Notes: generated by a model from the sequence alone, not told the origin. Shown: positions 44,200-54,478, counted from the stretch's first letter. The stretch is 64,000 bases of DNA from Flavobacteriaceae bacterium (GCA_004762155.1 SIHP01000002.1:248001-312000); one strand, 5' to 3'. Program-made: numbers and translations.

Positions 44200-46708
44200 T
44201 ATTATGTGTTGTTTCTTCTTCATCTACTACTAATTTTTTTATTTTTTGATATACAAACGAAATCACCAATATTAAAACTCCCAATAATATAAACGCAATA
44301 ATTTTTCCTGTTTCAGATACATTTTTAATATCGTAAACAAATAACTTTACTACAGTTAGTCCTAATAAAGAAAGAGCAATAATTCTAAGTGTTTTCCATT
44401 GTTTTCTTATTCCTATAATCAAGAATACAAATGAAAAAATCCCCCAAAGTATTGGATAGCCTATTTTTATAATTTGTGTTTTTGTTTGATTAATAGCTGT
44501 TTTTACAAATTGCCTTTTTGGATATGAATATCCTGAATCAGCTGGAAATTTTTCTGCCAATTCAATAGCATCTACACTATTAGAAAATTGCACACCATGA
44601 ATCATTATTTCGTTACTTAAAATATACACAACAGCAAAAACAAAAACCCAAGGCAACCATTTACTTTGTGTTGGCTTTATATTAAATAGTGAACTTGTTT
44701 TTTTATACAATTCAAATCCAAAATACACCAAACAACCTAAAATTATATAATGCAAATAAAACGCATATGTACTACATGTATTTTGTACATAATTTTCTAT
44801 AATTTCTTTCGCTGGTAATTTATAAAAGAGTCCAATATATAACACAATAGATATGGCACTAATAACCAATATTGCTTTTTGAATTTGTTCTTTTTTGATA
44901 ACAGAAAACACAAACAATAAAGCGGCAATAAATATAAAATGATACGCAACAGGAAGAGATATTGCCGAAAACTGATTTGCTAAAAATTGATTTGCTTGGT
45001 AATTAACTTCTAAAATACCTGTAAAATAAGTAATGATAAGCGCCAGAACAAACAATACGTTTTTATAACTATTTAAAGGTATTGTAATAAATTTTGTGTT
45101 GAAATCTTTTTCTTTTGACAATAACCATCGTACTCCAAACAAAGAAGCACTAACCACAAAACCAGTAATAAATAATCTGTTTAGTAGTATTGAAAATTGT
45201 TCTGAATCATAAGCATAACCTTCCCAATCCATTAACAAACTAAAAACAGTTAATATTTGAACAACAATTCCACCTAATTTAAAAGATCCTATTTTAGATT
45301 TTTGTGACAACCAAAACAATAAAACAGCTTCTAAGGCCCAGAATATAGTAATTTGATTTCCATCAAACTGAATAGGAATTGTTAGTGTTGCAAAGGTTAA
45401 TGCTAAACCAATTAATAAGTAAACTGCATTTTTATCTAATCCGAATTTTTTATACAAAACAGCAGCATATAAAATATTATAAACACCCAACATTAGTGTA
45501 AATAATCCAATAAAATTAGAATCTAAATCTTTTAAAATTGCCATTCCCATTCCAAAGAAAAAGAAGGTGTTTGCGATTAAAATAAAGTATTCAATTTTAG
45601 AAAAAACGCCTTTATTTCTTAAGTTACTTAAAACAATAGTAATACTAAATATAAAGTAGAATAGCGTTGCAAAAGTTAAAGCTCCTTTATGTGAAAAGTC
45701 TGTTGTTCCTATTTTTGTAAGACACCAACCTCCAAATAATAATACTGTAAAAACAAATGCTAAAATAGTAGCAATTTTCCATTTTTTGAAATAGGAAATA
45801 GCTAAAATCCCAATATTTAAAATTGCGATATAACTAAATAATACAATATAATTTCCTTCTCCAGTACTTAACATAAAAGGCGCAGCAAAACCACCAATTA
45901 AAGACAAAACTGCCAGTTCTTGTCGGTTATAAGAAACCGAAACCAAGGCACTAAACGCAGTAATAATTGCCATAATTGCAAAAGCTACTGTTTGACTAAA
46001 TAGTTGATATTCATGAAAAGCTATAAATATGGTAAAGTAAAATATACTAATCGCTCCTGCTACTAAAACCGAACTAAAAGCAGCGTAATTTTTCTTTAAT
46101 TTATGCGCAATAGCCATAACCAAAGCTCCTGCTAAAATACCAATACCTACTCTTGCTGGTTCGTTTATCCAATCTTTATCAATAGCATATTTTACAAAAA
46201 AACTAATTCCTAAAACAAGAATTAAAACTCCTACTTTATTAATTAAGTTTTCACCAATAAACTTTTCTAAATCTGGATTTTTCTCTTTAAAACGCTCTAA
46301 CCAAGGTTTTTTAGGCGTGTATGTTTTTTGCTTTTCTTCTGTTTTATTTTGATTATTTTCAGTTTCAGTAATAGCAATATGCAAAGGAACTTCTTCTTCC
46401 TTTGGTTTTACAACTGGTGATTTCTTTTCTTCAGAAATAGTTACAGGAACCTTCTCTTCAACAGGTTTTGTATCTTCTATTGGTTGTTTAACAATTATAG
46501 ATTCTTCTTTTTCAGTTGTCTCTTTTTTGTAAACTGTTTCTTTTTTATCTTTTAAAACAACAGTTTGTTCAGTTATTTTACTTTGTAGGTATTTAATTTT
46601 ACCATTTAAAAGATCAATTGTACGCTCTAAACTCTTAAATTTTGAGTTTATATTATTATTTACAATTATAAAACCTATAATCATAATAAGTAAAAAAATT
46701 CCTTCCAT
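44177..46708 (-). CDS. DUF2339 polytopic membrane protein
   Basis: 843 residues. An N-terminal membrane anchor and coiled coil (about 1-60), a charged Glu/Lys/Pro-rich linker (about 60-140), then about 20 or more membrane segments up to a short acidic tail. WLERFKEKNPDLEKFIGENLINKVGVLILVLGISFFVKYAIDKDWI is the family signature. Function unknown. It is first of a DUF2339-DUF3999-ClC run on the minus strand. Confidence 0.88.
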   Translation of the reverse strand: MEGIFLLIMIIGFIIVNNNINSKFKSLERTIDLLNGKIKYLQSKITEQTVVLKDKKETVYKKETTEKEESIIVKQPIEDTKPVEEKVPVTISEEKKSPVVKPKEEEVPLHIAITETENNQNKTEEKQKTYTPKKPWLERFKEKNPDLEKFIGENLINKVGVLILVLGISFFVKYAIDKDWINEPARVGIGILAGALVMAIAHKLKKNYAAFSSVLVAGAISIFYFTIFIAFHEYQLFSQTVAFAIMAIITAFSALVSVSYNRQELAVLSLIGGFAAPFMLSTGEGNYIVLFSYIAILNIGILAISYFKKWKIATILAFVFTVLLFGGWCLTKIGTTDFSHKGALTFATLFYFIFSITIVLSNLRNKGVFSKIEYFILIANTFFFFGMGMAILKDLDSNFIGLFTLMLGVYNILYAAVLYKKFGLDKNAVYLLIGLALTFATLTIPIQFDGNQITIFWALEAVLLFWLSQKSKIGSFKLGGIVVQILTVFSLLMDWEGYAYDSEQFSILLNRLFITGFVVSASLFGVRWLLSKEKDFNTKFITIPLNSYKNVLFVLALIITYFTGILEVNYQANQFLANQFSAISLPVAYHFIFIAALLFVFSVIKKEQIQKAILVISAISIVLYIGLFYKLPAKEIIENYVQNTCSTYAFYLHYIILGCLVYFGFELYKKTSSLFNIKPTQSKWLPWVFVFAVVYILSNEIMIHGVQFSNSVDAIELAEKFPADSGYSYPKRQFVKTAINQTKTQIIKIGYPILWGIFSFVFLIIGIRKQWKTLRIIALSLLGLTVVKLFVYDIKNVSETGKIIAFILLGVLILVISFVYQKIKKLVVDEEETTHNNENIDEV

Positions 46709-46824
46709 AAAATATTGTTATTCAATTTTTATATCAAATGTAAGTTTTTTAAAAGTATTCTAAATAACAAATTCAGTTAGACTGTTTTAACCTTACAATT
46801 CTTTATATAAAAAGTTAAAAATTG

Positions 46825-46832
46825 TATTTTTG
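46825..46832 (+). promoter_or_regulatory. -7 box of the tail-fibre-like gene
   Basis: TATTTTTG, 20 bp before the ATG at 46853. No ideal TTTG lies at the right distance upstream. Confidence 0.4.
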
Positions 46833-46852
46833 CCGAATTAAATTTTAAGACT

Positions 46853-48034
46853 ATGAAAAAAACAATTAATCTATTTACAGTAGCGGTATGCTTTTTAATT
46901 TCTACAACTACTATGGCTCAACTACTTTCAAACACAACTTTTACAACACCTAGCCCTGGATGGTATCAAATTGGTAAATGGGAAACAGGTCAAAGAGGCT
47001 CTGAAAGAGTTGCTGTTAGTTTATCTGGTGGATCACATGCACCTCAAGAACTTATTATTGATGTTTTTAAAAACTGGAGTTCTGCTTTTACCGTTGATTG
47101 CAAAGGATCTAGAAACACTAGCCTACAACAAGTTAGAATAACCAAAGATGCTACCTATTATTATTTAGAAGTATACTTTAACATAGCTATTTTGAATAAT
47201 GGTAACATTCATCGTTATGCTTTAGCAGGAAAAAGTAGTGGTCTTTCCACTAACTCTGGTGTACTTCCTCCTGGGATTGACAATGAAATTTTTTATGAAA
47301 TTGAAACACCTGCAAATAATTCTTTTTTAGGAGGTAATATTGTAACCAATAGTAAAATTGGTATTGGTACCTTATCACCTACTGAAAAACTAGAAGTTAA
47401 TGGTAATTTAAAGTTAGGCTATAACCCAACATTAACATGGGATTCTAATAGTTTATCTTTAGTTTCCAAAACTGATGCTATTTCTGTAGTAACAATAAAA
47501 GGAACTAATTCATATAACCCAAGATTGGATATTTGGAATAAAGGTAACACAGAAAAAACAACTTATATACAAGGTGATGGTTTGTTTTATCATAAAGGTA
47601 ACGTAGGTATAGGAACTTCAAATACGCAAAGTTTTAAATTAGCAGTTAATGGCGATATGGTGGCTACTAAAGTAAAAGTGGCTTTACAAGAAAACTGGTC
47701 GGATTTTGTTTTTTATGATAATTATAAATTACCTACGCTCAAAGAAGTTGAAAATCATATACAAGAAAAAGGGCATTTAAAAAATATTCCCAGCGCTATT
47801 GAAGTTGAAAAGAATGGTTTCTTCCTTGGTGAAATGGATGCTAAACTATTACAAAAAATTGAAGAATTAACATTATACACTATTCAGCAAGAAAAAGCAC
47901 TTAACTCCCAAAGAGAAGAAATAGAACTTTTAAAAGAGCAAAAAAGTAAAATAGAAAAGCTAGAAGAAGAAAATAAAATTTTAAAATCTCTTATTGAACG
48001 ACTAAATAAATTAGAAGCGCAAATTAAAAAATAG
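46853..48034 (+). CDS. Exported tail-fibre-like protein with C-terminal coiled coil
   Basis: 393 residues. Signal peptide MKKTINLFTVAVCFLISTTTMAQ, an N-terminal beta-rich domain (about 25-160), two KIGIGTLSPTEKLEVNG / NVGIGTSNTQSFKLAVNG repeats typical of Bacteroidota fibre-type proteins, then NWSDFVFYDNYKLPTLKEVENHIQEKGHLKNIPSA leading into a long coiled coil (about 330-393). The last region resembles the intramolecular-chaperone end of phage-like fibres, without a visible S74 catalytic Ser-Lys pair. Probably a trimeric surface or secreted protein. No T9SS C-terminal domain is seen. Confidence 0.7.
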   Translation: MKKTINLFTVAVCFLISTTTMAQLLSNTTFTTPSPGWYQIGKWETGQRGSERVAVSLSGGSHAPQELIIDVFKNWSSAFTVDCKGSRNTSLQQVRITKDATYYYLEVYFNIAILNNGNIHRYALAGKSSGLSTNSGVLPPGIDNEIFYEIETPANNSFLGGNIVTNSKIGIGTLSPTEKLEVNGNLKLGYNPTLTWDSNSLSLVSKTDAISVVTIKGTNSYNPRLDIWNKGNTEKTTYIQGDGLFYHKGNVGIGTSNTQSFKLAVNGDMVATKVKVALQENWSDFVFYDNYKLPTLKEVENHIQEKGHLKNIPSAIEVEKNGFFLGEMDAKLLQKIEELTLYTIQQEKALNSQREEIELLKEQKSKIEKLEEENKILKSLIERLNKLEAQIKK

Positions 48035-48064
48035 AACTTCTATAAAAATATAGCATTAAAAAAT

Positions 48065-48086
48065 CCCGTTCTAAATTTAGAACGGG
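48065..48086. terminator. Terminator between convergent genes, copy 1
   Basis: CCCGTTCTAAA (48065-48075) and TTTAGAACGGG (48076-48086), perfect 11-bp dyad flanked by A and T runs so it works in both directions. Near-identical to the hairpin at 48894. Confidence 0.85.
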
Positions 48087-48147
48087 GTTTTTGTCAATTT
48101 TAATTATTATTAGTTACTGCTTAACATCTATTTGAATGTTACCAATA

Positions 48148-48855
48148 TTATTCGTTAGTAAGCGTATCTGTTCCCAAGTATTTATTGTCTTTATTATAAT
48201 ACCACGCGCGTACTTTTGGCATTTTAATTCCATTTAAAGTTTCTTCCTCTGACAATAAAATATATTCTCCACTATCTTTAACTTCTTTAAAAAACTGATA
48301 CACTTCCATTGCATATGTTTTTGGATTGAAATAAAAAAACCAAGTATCTTTTCCTACTGCAACTTCATAGGTTGCTTTTAAAACTAAATAATCTTTTCCT
48401 TTAAATTTTTTGCGCTCAACTTTTTCATGAATAACTGTTCCTTTATCTTTTAATTTCATAGGTAGTCCATACAAATATGTATAATAGTTTTTAAACAAAC
48501 TTGCACGATCGCAACTTAACTTATGCTCTTTTTTAATTTCTTCGGAAAGATTTGTTTTTCCATTAAAAGTAATAGAACATTCTTTTTTATCTAAAACATA
48601 CTCAGTAGTGTTTTCTTCTTTTTTAGCCTTAACAGAAAAGAAATCATTAGGTAAATCTATTTTTATTTCGCTACCTCTTTTGGGTTTATTAGGCGTTGTC
48701 ATCGTTACTAGAAAAGTTTCCTTAAAATCTTTCCAGTTATTATTCGGATCGTGATATTGAATGGCTTTGTTCAACAACTCTTCACCTGTAAGTTCTTGAG
48801 AAAAAGCAGTTGAAAAAATTGTAAAAACAAGTAGTAATATTATTTTTTGAAACAT
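48148..48855 (-). CDS. DUF6503 family exported protein
   Basis: 235 residues with a signal peptide (MFQKIILLLVFTIFSTAFSQ). ELTGEELLNKAIQYHDPNNNWKDFKETFLV and YLYGLPMKLKDKG match what I know as DUF6503, a Bacteroidota lipoprotein- or LolA-like beta-rich family of unknown function. The gene is bracketed by two near-identical hairpins, and its downstream side carries a second copy of the end of aspS, so the locus has been rearranged. Probably periplasmic. Confidence 0.75.
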   Translation of the reverse strand: MFQKIILLLVFTIFSTAFSQELTGEELLNKAIQYHDPNNNWKDFKETFLVTMTTPNKPKRGSEIKIDLPNDFFSVKAKKEENTTEYVLDKKECSITFNGKTNLSEEIKKEHKLSCDRASLFKNYYTYLYGLPMKLKDKGTVIHEKVERKKFKGKDYLVLKATYEVAVGKDTWFFYFNPKTYAMEVYQFFKEVKDSGEYILLSEEETLNGIKMPKVRAWYYNKDNKYLGTDTLTNE

Positions 48856-48893
48856 AAAATATTGGTTTGATAAAAAATAAAAGTACTAAAAAT

Positions 48894-48916
48894 CCCGTTC
48901 TAAAATTTAGAACGGG
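48894..48916. terminator. Terminator after aspS, copy 2
   Basis: CCCGTTCTAAA, one extra A, TTTAGAACGGG, followed by T residues on both strands. It is 31 bp after the minus-strand aspS stop. Confidence 0.85.
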
Positions 48917-48947
48917 ATTTTTGTTTATTATAAAATTAGATATTTAA

Positions 48948-50702
48948 TTACTCCTTAACATCTAATTTAATACTCAACTCTTCTAATTGAGCGTTATCTA
49001 TTGTTGCTGGTGCATCAATCATAATATCTCTTCCAGAATTGTTTTTTGGAAATGCAATAAAATCACGAATCGTTTCTTGTCCGCCTAAAATTGCAACCAA
49101 TCTATCCAATCCAAACGCTAAACCTCCATGTGGTGGCGCTCCATATTCAAAAGCATCCATTAAGAAACCAAACTGCGCTTTCGCTTCTTCTTCTGTAAAT
49201 CCTAAATGCTTAAACATAATTGCTTGTGTTTCTTTATCGTGAATACGAATAGAACCTCCACCAATTTCGTTACCATTTAATACTAAATCGTATGCATTTG
49301 CTTTTACAGCTCCTGGATCTGTATCTAACAATTCTAATTGACCTGGTTTTGGTGATGTAAACGGATGATGCATTGCATGATAATGACCTGTTTCTTCATC
49401 TAATTCTAACAAAGGAAAATCAATTACCCAAAGTGGCGCAAACTCATCTGATTTACGTAAACCTAAACGTTCAGCCATTTCCATACGTAACGCACTTAAT
49501 TGCGCACGAACTTTAGTTGTTGCTCCAGATAAAATACAGATTAAATCTCCTGCTTTTGCTCCTGTTTTCTCTCCCCATTTTGCCAAATCTTCTTGGTCGT
49601 AAAATTTATCTACAGACGATTTAAAAGAACCATCTTCATTACATTTTACATAAACCATTCCTAAAGCTCCAACTTGCGGACGCTTTACCCAATTTATTAA
49701 TTTATCTATTTCTTTACGTGTCATAGAAGCAGCTCCTGGCACAGCAATACCAACAACTAATTCTGCATCGTTAAATACTTTAAATTCTTTTTGTTGTGCA
49801 ACGTCATTTAACTCCCCGAATTCCATTCCAAAACGAATATCTGGCTTGTCATTTCCGTATAAACGCATCGCGTCATCAAACAACATTCTTGGAAATTTCT
49901 CTACCTCAACATTGTGTACTTCTTTTAATAAGTGACGTGTTAAACCTTCAAAAACTTCTAAAATATCTTCTTGTTCAACAAAAGCCATTTCACAGTCAAT
50001 TTGTGTGAATTCTGGCTGACGATCTGCACGTAAATCTTCATCTCTAAAACACTTTACAATTTGAAAGTATTTATCTATTCCACCAACCATTAATAATTGT
50101 TTAAAGGTTTGTGGAGATTGTGGCAATGCATAAAACTGACCAGCATTCATACGAGAAGGCACTAAGAAATCACGCGCTCCTTCTGGTGTAGATTTTATTA
50201 AATATGGTGTTTCTACATCAATAAATCCTTTGTCCGATAAATATTTACGAACTTCCATAGAAACTTTATGACGGAACATTAAACTTTCTTTTACTGGATT
50301 ACGACGGATATCTAAATAACGATATTTCATACGAATGTCTTCTCCTCCATCCGTTTCATCTTCAATAGTAAATGGCGGCGTAACAGATTCGTTTAATATC
50401 TCTAATTCAGAAACCAACACTTCTATTTCACCAGTAGGGATATTTTTATTTTTAGACTGACGCTCAATTACTGTTCCTTTAATTTGTACTACAAACTCGC
50501 GTCCTAAAGTTTTTGCCTTATCCATTAATACTGCAGAAGTACGCTCTTCATCAAAAATTAACTGTGTAATTCCGTAGCGATCACGTAAATCTACCCAAAT
50601 CATAAAACCTTTATCACGAGATTTCTGTACCCATCCTGATAAGGTAACTTCAGTATTTATGTGTGATGCTCTTAATTCACCACAAGTATGCGTTCTGTAC
50701 AT
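48948..50702 (-). CDS. aspS: Aspartyl-tRNA synthetase
   Basis: 584-residue class II synthetase charging tRNA-Asp. The N-terminal anticodon-binding OB domain (about 1-110: [27 protein letters not shown]), motif 2 ([25 protein letters not shown]), the bacterial-type GAD insertion and motif 3 ([15 protein letters not shown]) are all present at normal length. The minus-strand box TAAATTTG (50729-50722) 20 bp upstream is its likely -7 element. It is followed by the 48894 terminator. Confidence 0.98.
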   Translation of the reverse strand: MYRTHTCGELRASHINTEVTLSGWVQKSRDKGFMIWVDLRDRYGITQLIFDEERTSAVLMDKAKTLGREFVVQIKGTVIERQSKNKNIPTGEIEVLVSELEILNESVTPPFTIEDETDGGEDIRMKYRYLDIRRNPVKESLMFRHKVSMEVRKYLSDKGFIDVETPYLIKSTPEGARDFLVPSRMNAGQFYALPQSPQTFKQLLMVGGIDKYFQIVKCFRDEDLRADRQPEFTQIDCEMAFVEQEDILEVFEGLTRHLLKEVHNVEVEKFPRMLFDDAMRLYGNDKPDIRFGMEFGELNDVAQQKEFKVFNDAELVVGIAVPGAASMTRKEIDKLINWVKRPQVGALGMVYVKCNEDGSFKSSVDKFYDQEDLAKWGEKTGAKAGDLICILSGATTKVRAQLSALRMEMAERLGLRKSDEFAPLWVIDFPLLELDEETGHYHAMHHPFTSPKPGQLELLDTDPGAVKANAYDLVLNGNEIGGGSIRIHDKETQAIMFKHLGFTEEEAKAQFGFLMDAFEYGAPPHGGLAFGLDRLVAILGGQETIRDFIAFPKNNSGRDIMIDAPATIDNAQLEELSIKLDVKE

Positions 50703-50936
50703 TTCTTCTTTTTTAGATGTGCAAATTTAACGATAATTGTTAGTATGTAAAAAATTACTATTATTTAGTTTTTTAACTTTTGTTTCTGTTTTTTTGTGAA
50801 AATTTTTAGATTAGAAAACGTAAGTTTACATTGTGTTTTAAGACAAAAAACAACAGGACAGAACGAAAGTTTATACTATTTTTGACATCTAAAAGAGTAA
50901 CTGTAAATATCTTTTTTCTAACTAAAATTTACAATC

Positions 50937-51284
50937 ATGACACTAGAAGCTTTTAAAAACAAATTAAAAAACACGCCAGAAACTCTTAATTTTTCTGATA
51001 CGATTAGTGTTATTGAAGAAAACTACAACTTTACACCTGCTGCTTTTAAAAATGGTAGCTTAAAAAACAGCAGCACTCAAAACTTAGGTTCTTGTAAAGT
51101 ATTCTCTTTTGCTTTAAAACAACAATTTACTAAAGAAGAAGCTTTAGCTTGTTTTGCTCAATTTTATTTTATTGATGTTTTAGAAAATCCTAACGGAACG
51201 GATCATCAAAATATAAGAAACTTTATGAATACTGGTTTTGAAGGTTTGGTTTTTGAAAGTGAAACTTTAACAGAGAAAGTATAA
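50937..51284 (+). CDS. HopJ type III effector-family protein
   Basis: 115-residue single-domain protein: MTLEAFKNKLKNTPETLNFSDTISVIEENYNFTPAAFKNG and NPNGTDHQNIRNFMNTGFEGLVFE are the HopJ hallmarks. The family name derives from a Pseudomonas effector, but bacteria without type III secretion, including flavobacteria, carry it, so here it is more likely a housekeeping protein of unknown role. TATTTTTG at 50877-50884 is a possible -7 box. No secretion signal is seen. Confidence 0.85.
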   Translation: MTLEAFKNKLKNTPETLNFSDTISVIEENYNFTPAAFKNGSLKNSSTQNLGSCKVFSFALKQQFTKEEALACFAQFYFIDVLENPNGTDHQNIRNFMNTGFEGLVFESETLTEKV

Positions 51285-51299
51285 TTTACAAATTAAACC

Positions 51300-51318
51300 C
51301 TTGGATATCGCCCTGCGA
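51300..51318 (-). repeat. Dispersed 19-bp repeat, copy 2
   Basis: CTTGGATATCGCCCTGCGA; its complement is TCGCAGGGCGATATCCAAG, matching 17 of 19 bases of the copy at 13435. It abuts the stop codon of the symporter gene, just as copy 1 abuts the DUF6427 stop. Confidence 0.55.
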
Positions 51319-52683
51319 TTAAAACTCATCTCTTTTTAATTTCTCAAAATAAAATTTAGCCGCTTTTTTAACTTTTGGAGCTAAAATTAATGTTGATAAT
51401 ACTGTAGGTATTGCCATTAAAGCATAAGCGCTGTCCATTAAATTAATTACAAAATCTAATTTAATAACTGATGCTATTACAATTGCTACAACATAAATAT
51501 GATTGTAATATTTTCCTGTTTTTGCGTTTGTTAAATAACTCAAACAACTATAACCATAAAAAGAATAGGTAAACAGTGTTGAAAAGGCAAAAATTAACAC
51601 ACAAATTGTTAAAATAACACTTCCTGAATTATAAGGTAAGACTTCATTAAATGCTGCTAAGGTTAATGAAATTCCGTCACCTTCAAATCCTTTCCAAACT
51701 CCTGAAGCTAAAATAGCCAAGGCAGTTAATGTACACACCAATAATGTATCTATTGCAGGACCTAACATTGCTACTAATCCTTCTCTAATTGGTTCTTTTG
51801 TTTTTGCAGTTCCGTGCATCATTGGCGCAGTACCTAATCCTGCTTCGTTAGAGAAGGCTGCACGTTTTACCCCTGTTATTATCAATGCTCCTAAAGCTCC
51901 TCCTAAAACTGATTTCCCTGAAAAAGCATCAGAAAATATTAGGGTAATAATAGCTGGAACTTCATCAAACTTTAAAATTAATATAGTAATAACTGTTATT
52001 AGATAAACAACGACCATTAATGGCACTAATTTACCTGCAACACTTCCAATTCGTTTAATTCCTCCAAAAATAACTAACGCTGTAATAAGAGCTATTGTTA
52101 ATCCTAAAAGTAATTTTGCCGTAAGATGATTACTTTCATTCACTTGAAAAACGTCCACCAAAGTCTGTGTTAATTGGTTTGCCTGAAAGGCTGGCAACGT
52201 ACCAAACAAACCTGCTAAAGAAAAGAATACAGCCAAAGGTTTCCATTTTTTCCCAAGTCCTTCTGTAATTACATACATTGGACCTCCTTTTACGTTTCCT
52301 TCTTCATCTTTTCCTCTATACATTACAGCCAATGTACACGTAAAAAATTTAGTTGCCATTCCTACAAAAGCACTTACCCACATCCAAAAAATAGCTCCAG
52401 GTCCTCCCATAGCAATTGCAATAGCTACTCCACTAATATTTCCCATTCCAACAGTAGCTGCAATTGCAGATGACAATGCTTCGTAATGTGATAATTCTCC
52501 AGGAGAATCTACTTTATCATATTTTCCTCTCAAGATTGCAACTGCATGTCCCATATATCTAAAAGGAACTAAACCTGAATAAATAAACAAATAAAGACCT
52601 CCTCCTATTAATAAAATTAATAAAGGGATTCCCCAAATCCATGAAGAAAATTCTGCTACTAAATCTTGAATTGTAGATAACAT
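51319..52683 (-). CDS. Alanine/glycine:cation (sodium) symporter
   Basis: About 454 residues, AGCS family, ten or more membrane segments. The family signatures GGLYLFIYSGLVPFRYMGHAV, AATVGMGNISGVAIAIAMGGPGAIFWMWVSA and KRAAFSNEAGLGTAPMMHGTAKT are intact. It imports alanine or glycine with Na+. I use ATG 52683 (MLSTIQDLV); the frame continues to a TTG at 52689. It is a lone gene between hopJ and a hypothetical gene. Confidence 0.93.
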   Translation of the reverse strand: MLSTIQDLVAEFSSWIWGIPLLILLIGGGLYLFIYSGLVPFRYMGHAVAILRGKYDKVDSPGELSHYEALSSAIAATVGMGNISGVAIAIAMGGPGAIFWMWVSAFVGMATKFFTCTLAVMYRGKDEEGNVKGGPMYVITEGLGKKWKPLAVFFSLAGLFGTLPAFQANQLTQTLVDVFQVNESNHLTAKLLLGLTIALITALVIFGGIKRIGSVAGKLVPLMVVVYLITVITILILKFDEVPAIITLIFSDAFSGKSVLGGALGALIITGVKRAAFSNEAGLGTAPMMHGTAKTKEPIREGLVAMLGPAIDTLLVCTLTALAILASGVWKGFEGDGISLTLAAFNEVLPYNSGSVILTICVLIFAFSTLFTYSFYGYSCLSYLTNAKTGKYYNHIYVVAIVIASVIKLDFVINLMDSAYALMAIPTVLSTLILAPKVKKAAKFYFEKLKRDEF

Positions 52684-52787
52684 AAACAAATGTATTTTAC
52701 TACTAAGTTAATAATATGGTATATAAAACAAAAAAACAATGCTTAATAAATAACAAATATCGTTATTCTGTTAGTGAGCTTTTTGAT

Positions 52788-53183
52788 TTATTTACAAACT
52801 ACTCCTTTTTTTCCTAAAAGATCAATATCTCTAAAAAAACCTTCTTGAATAGTTGTTGCCTGAAAAATAAATGTCTTTTCATGCATTTGATTTCCTTCAA
52901 AAAAAGAAACCTGAAAACGATTGTCTAAATCAAAAAGCTCTGGTTGCATCTTTTCAAAGATCTCATATGATTTTGATTCTAATTTATCTATTTTCCTTCT
53001 AAAAACTGACGTTGTTTTTTCATCAGAAAACCCTTGAGAAACAATCATTATCATTTCTATGGCTACTTCTTTTTTGTTGATTAAATATACATTCCAATCC
53101 TTAGCACCATCTATTTCATTTGGTTCTAAAACAATGGCTATTTCTATGTTTTCAACTATAGGTATCACAATATCTTTTTTCAT
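52788..53183 (-). CDS. Conserved hypothetical protein downstream of pheS
   Basis: 131-residue soluble protein. MKKDIVIPIVENIEIAIVLEPNEIDGAKDWNVYLIN and FRRKIDKLESKSYEIFEKMQPELFDLDNRFQVSFF are recognisable from flavobacteria, where it is sometimes mislabelled as PheS because of its location beside pheS. No catalytic motif is seen. A terminator separates it from pheS here. Confidence 0.7.
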   Translation of the reverse strand: MKKDIVIPIVENIEIAIVLEPNEIDGAKDWNVYLINKKEVAIEMIMIVSQGFSDEKTTSVFRRKIDKLESKSYEIFEKMQPELFDLDNRFQVSFFEGNQMHEKTFIFQATTIQEGFFRDIDLLGKKGVVCK

Positions 53184-53205
53184 TACTATATAGTTTTGAA
53201 ATTAA

Positions 53206-53242
53206 AAAAGTTGTAACACAATTACCTTATGTTACAACTTTT
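53206..53242 (-). terminator. Terminator after pheS
   Basis: AAAAGTTGTAACA (53206-53218), 11-base loop, TGTTACAACTTTT (53230-53242), perfect 13-bp stem between pheS and the next minus-strand gene, so the two may be separate transcripts. Confidence 0.8.
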
Positions 53243-53323
53243 AATATTTTTTTAGATGATCTTACTTTAATTTATTGTTTTGGTTTCGCTGACTTCAACT
53301 CTTTCAATCAACTGCTTTTAATA

Positions 53324-54343
53324 CTATAAAACCGACTTAAATTGCTCTAAAAAACGTACATCATTTTCATAAAACATACGAATATCTGGAATTTGATATA
53401 ACAACATTGCAATACGTTCGATTCCCATACCAAAAGCATATCCAGAATATTTAGTTGGATCTATATTTGCATTTTTTAATACATTAGGATCTACCATTCC
53501 ACAACCCATAATTTCTAACCAACCTGTTCCTTTCGTTATTCTATAATCGGTTTCAGTTTCTAATCCCCAATAAATATCTACCTCAGCACTTGGCTCTGTA
53601 AATGGAAAATAAGACGGTCGTAAACGTATTTTAGATTTACCAAACATCTCTTTAGTAAAATACAATAATGTTTGTTTTAAATCTGCAAAAGAAACATCAG
53701 TATCTATATACAAACCTTCTACTTGATGAAAAATACAGTGTGCACGTGCAGAAATATCTTCATTTCTAAAAACTCTTCCTGGAGAAATTGTTCTTATTGG
53801 CGGTTCATTATTTTCCATGTAACGAACTTGTACAGAAGAAGTATGTGTTCTTAATAAAGTATCAGGATTTTTTTCTATAAAAAAAGTATCCTGCATATCT
53901 CTTGCTGGATGATATTCTGGCAAGTTTAATGCTGTAAAATTATGCCAATCATCTTCAATCTCTGGCCCTTCTGAAACAGTAAAACCAATACGATTAAAAA
54001 CTTCTATAATTTGATTCTTTACCAATGATATTGGATGACGTGATCCTAACTCAATTGGTTCCGATGGTCTTGTTAAATCTCCGTAAACTCCTTTGTCTTC
54101 AACAGCGCTTTCTAAAGCATCATTAAGTTGAGCAACTTTACCTTCAGCAGAATTTTTTAAATTATTTAATGCCTGTCCAAAATCCTTACGCATTTCTGCA
54201 TCAACATTTTTAAACTCTGCAAATAAATCTTTTAATAAACCTTTGCTACCTAAATATTTAATTCTAAAAGCTTCTACTTCTTCTTTAGATGTAGCTTGAA
54301 AAGCTTTTACATCACCAATCAGTTCTTTTACCTTATCTAACAT
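53324..54343 (-). CDS. pheS: Phenylalanyl-tRNA synthetase alpha subunit
   Basis: 339 residues, catalytic subunit of the alpha2-beta2 class II synthetase. The N-terminal coiled coil (about 1-85) is followed by motif 2 (TISPGRVFRNEDISARAHCIFHQVEGL) and motif 3 (GYAFGMGIERIAML). SEGPEIEDDWHNFTALNLPEYHPARDMQDTFF is typical. pheT is not in the window. A TAAATTTG box on the minus strand (54372-54365) lies 22 bp upstream. Confidence 0.97.
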   Translation of the reverse strand: MLDKVKELIGDVKAFQATSKEEVEAFRIKYLGSKGLLKDLFAEFKNVDAEMRKDFGQALNNLKNSAEGKVAQLNDALESAVEDKGVYGDLTRPSEPIELGSRHPISLVKNQIIEVFNRIGFTVSEGPEIEDDWHNFTALNLPEYHPARDMQDTFFIEKNPDTLLRTHTSSVQVRYMENNEPPIRTISPGRVFRNEDISARAHCIFHQVEGLYIDTDVSFADLKQTLLYFTKEMFGKSKIRLRPSYFPFTEPSAEVDIYWGLETETDYRITKGTGWLEIMGCGMVDPNVLKNANIDPTKYSGYAFGMGIERIAMLLYQIPDIRMFYENDVRFLEQFKSVL

Positions 54344-54364
54344 ATTCCCTCAAAAATTAAGTCG

Positions 54365-54372
54365 CAAATTTA
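54365..54372 (-). promoter_or_regulatory. -7 box of pheS
   Basis: CAAATTTA on the plus strand is TAAATTTG on the minus strand, 22 bp before the start. Same octamer as upstream of aspS. Confidence 0.45.
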
Positions 54373-54478
54373 CGTTTTTTTTTACTTAAAAAAAGAGTAT
54401 ATTAAACCTGTTTAGCAGTATATTATTTTTAACAAGTAAAAAAAATATTTTATTTCATTTATCAAATTATAAAATAAT

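Noticed and set aside
50937..51284. HopJ gene as evidence for type III secretion
   Set aside because: HopJ-family proteins are common in bacteria without such a system, and no secretion gene is nearby.
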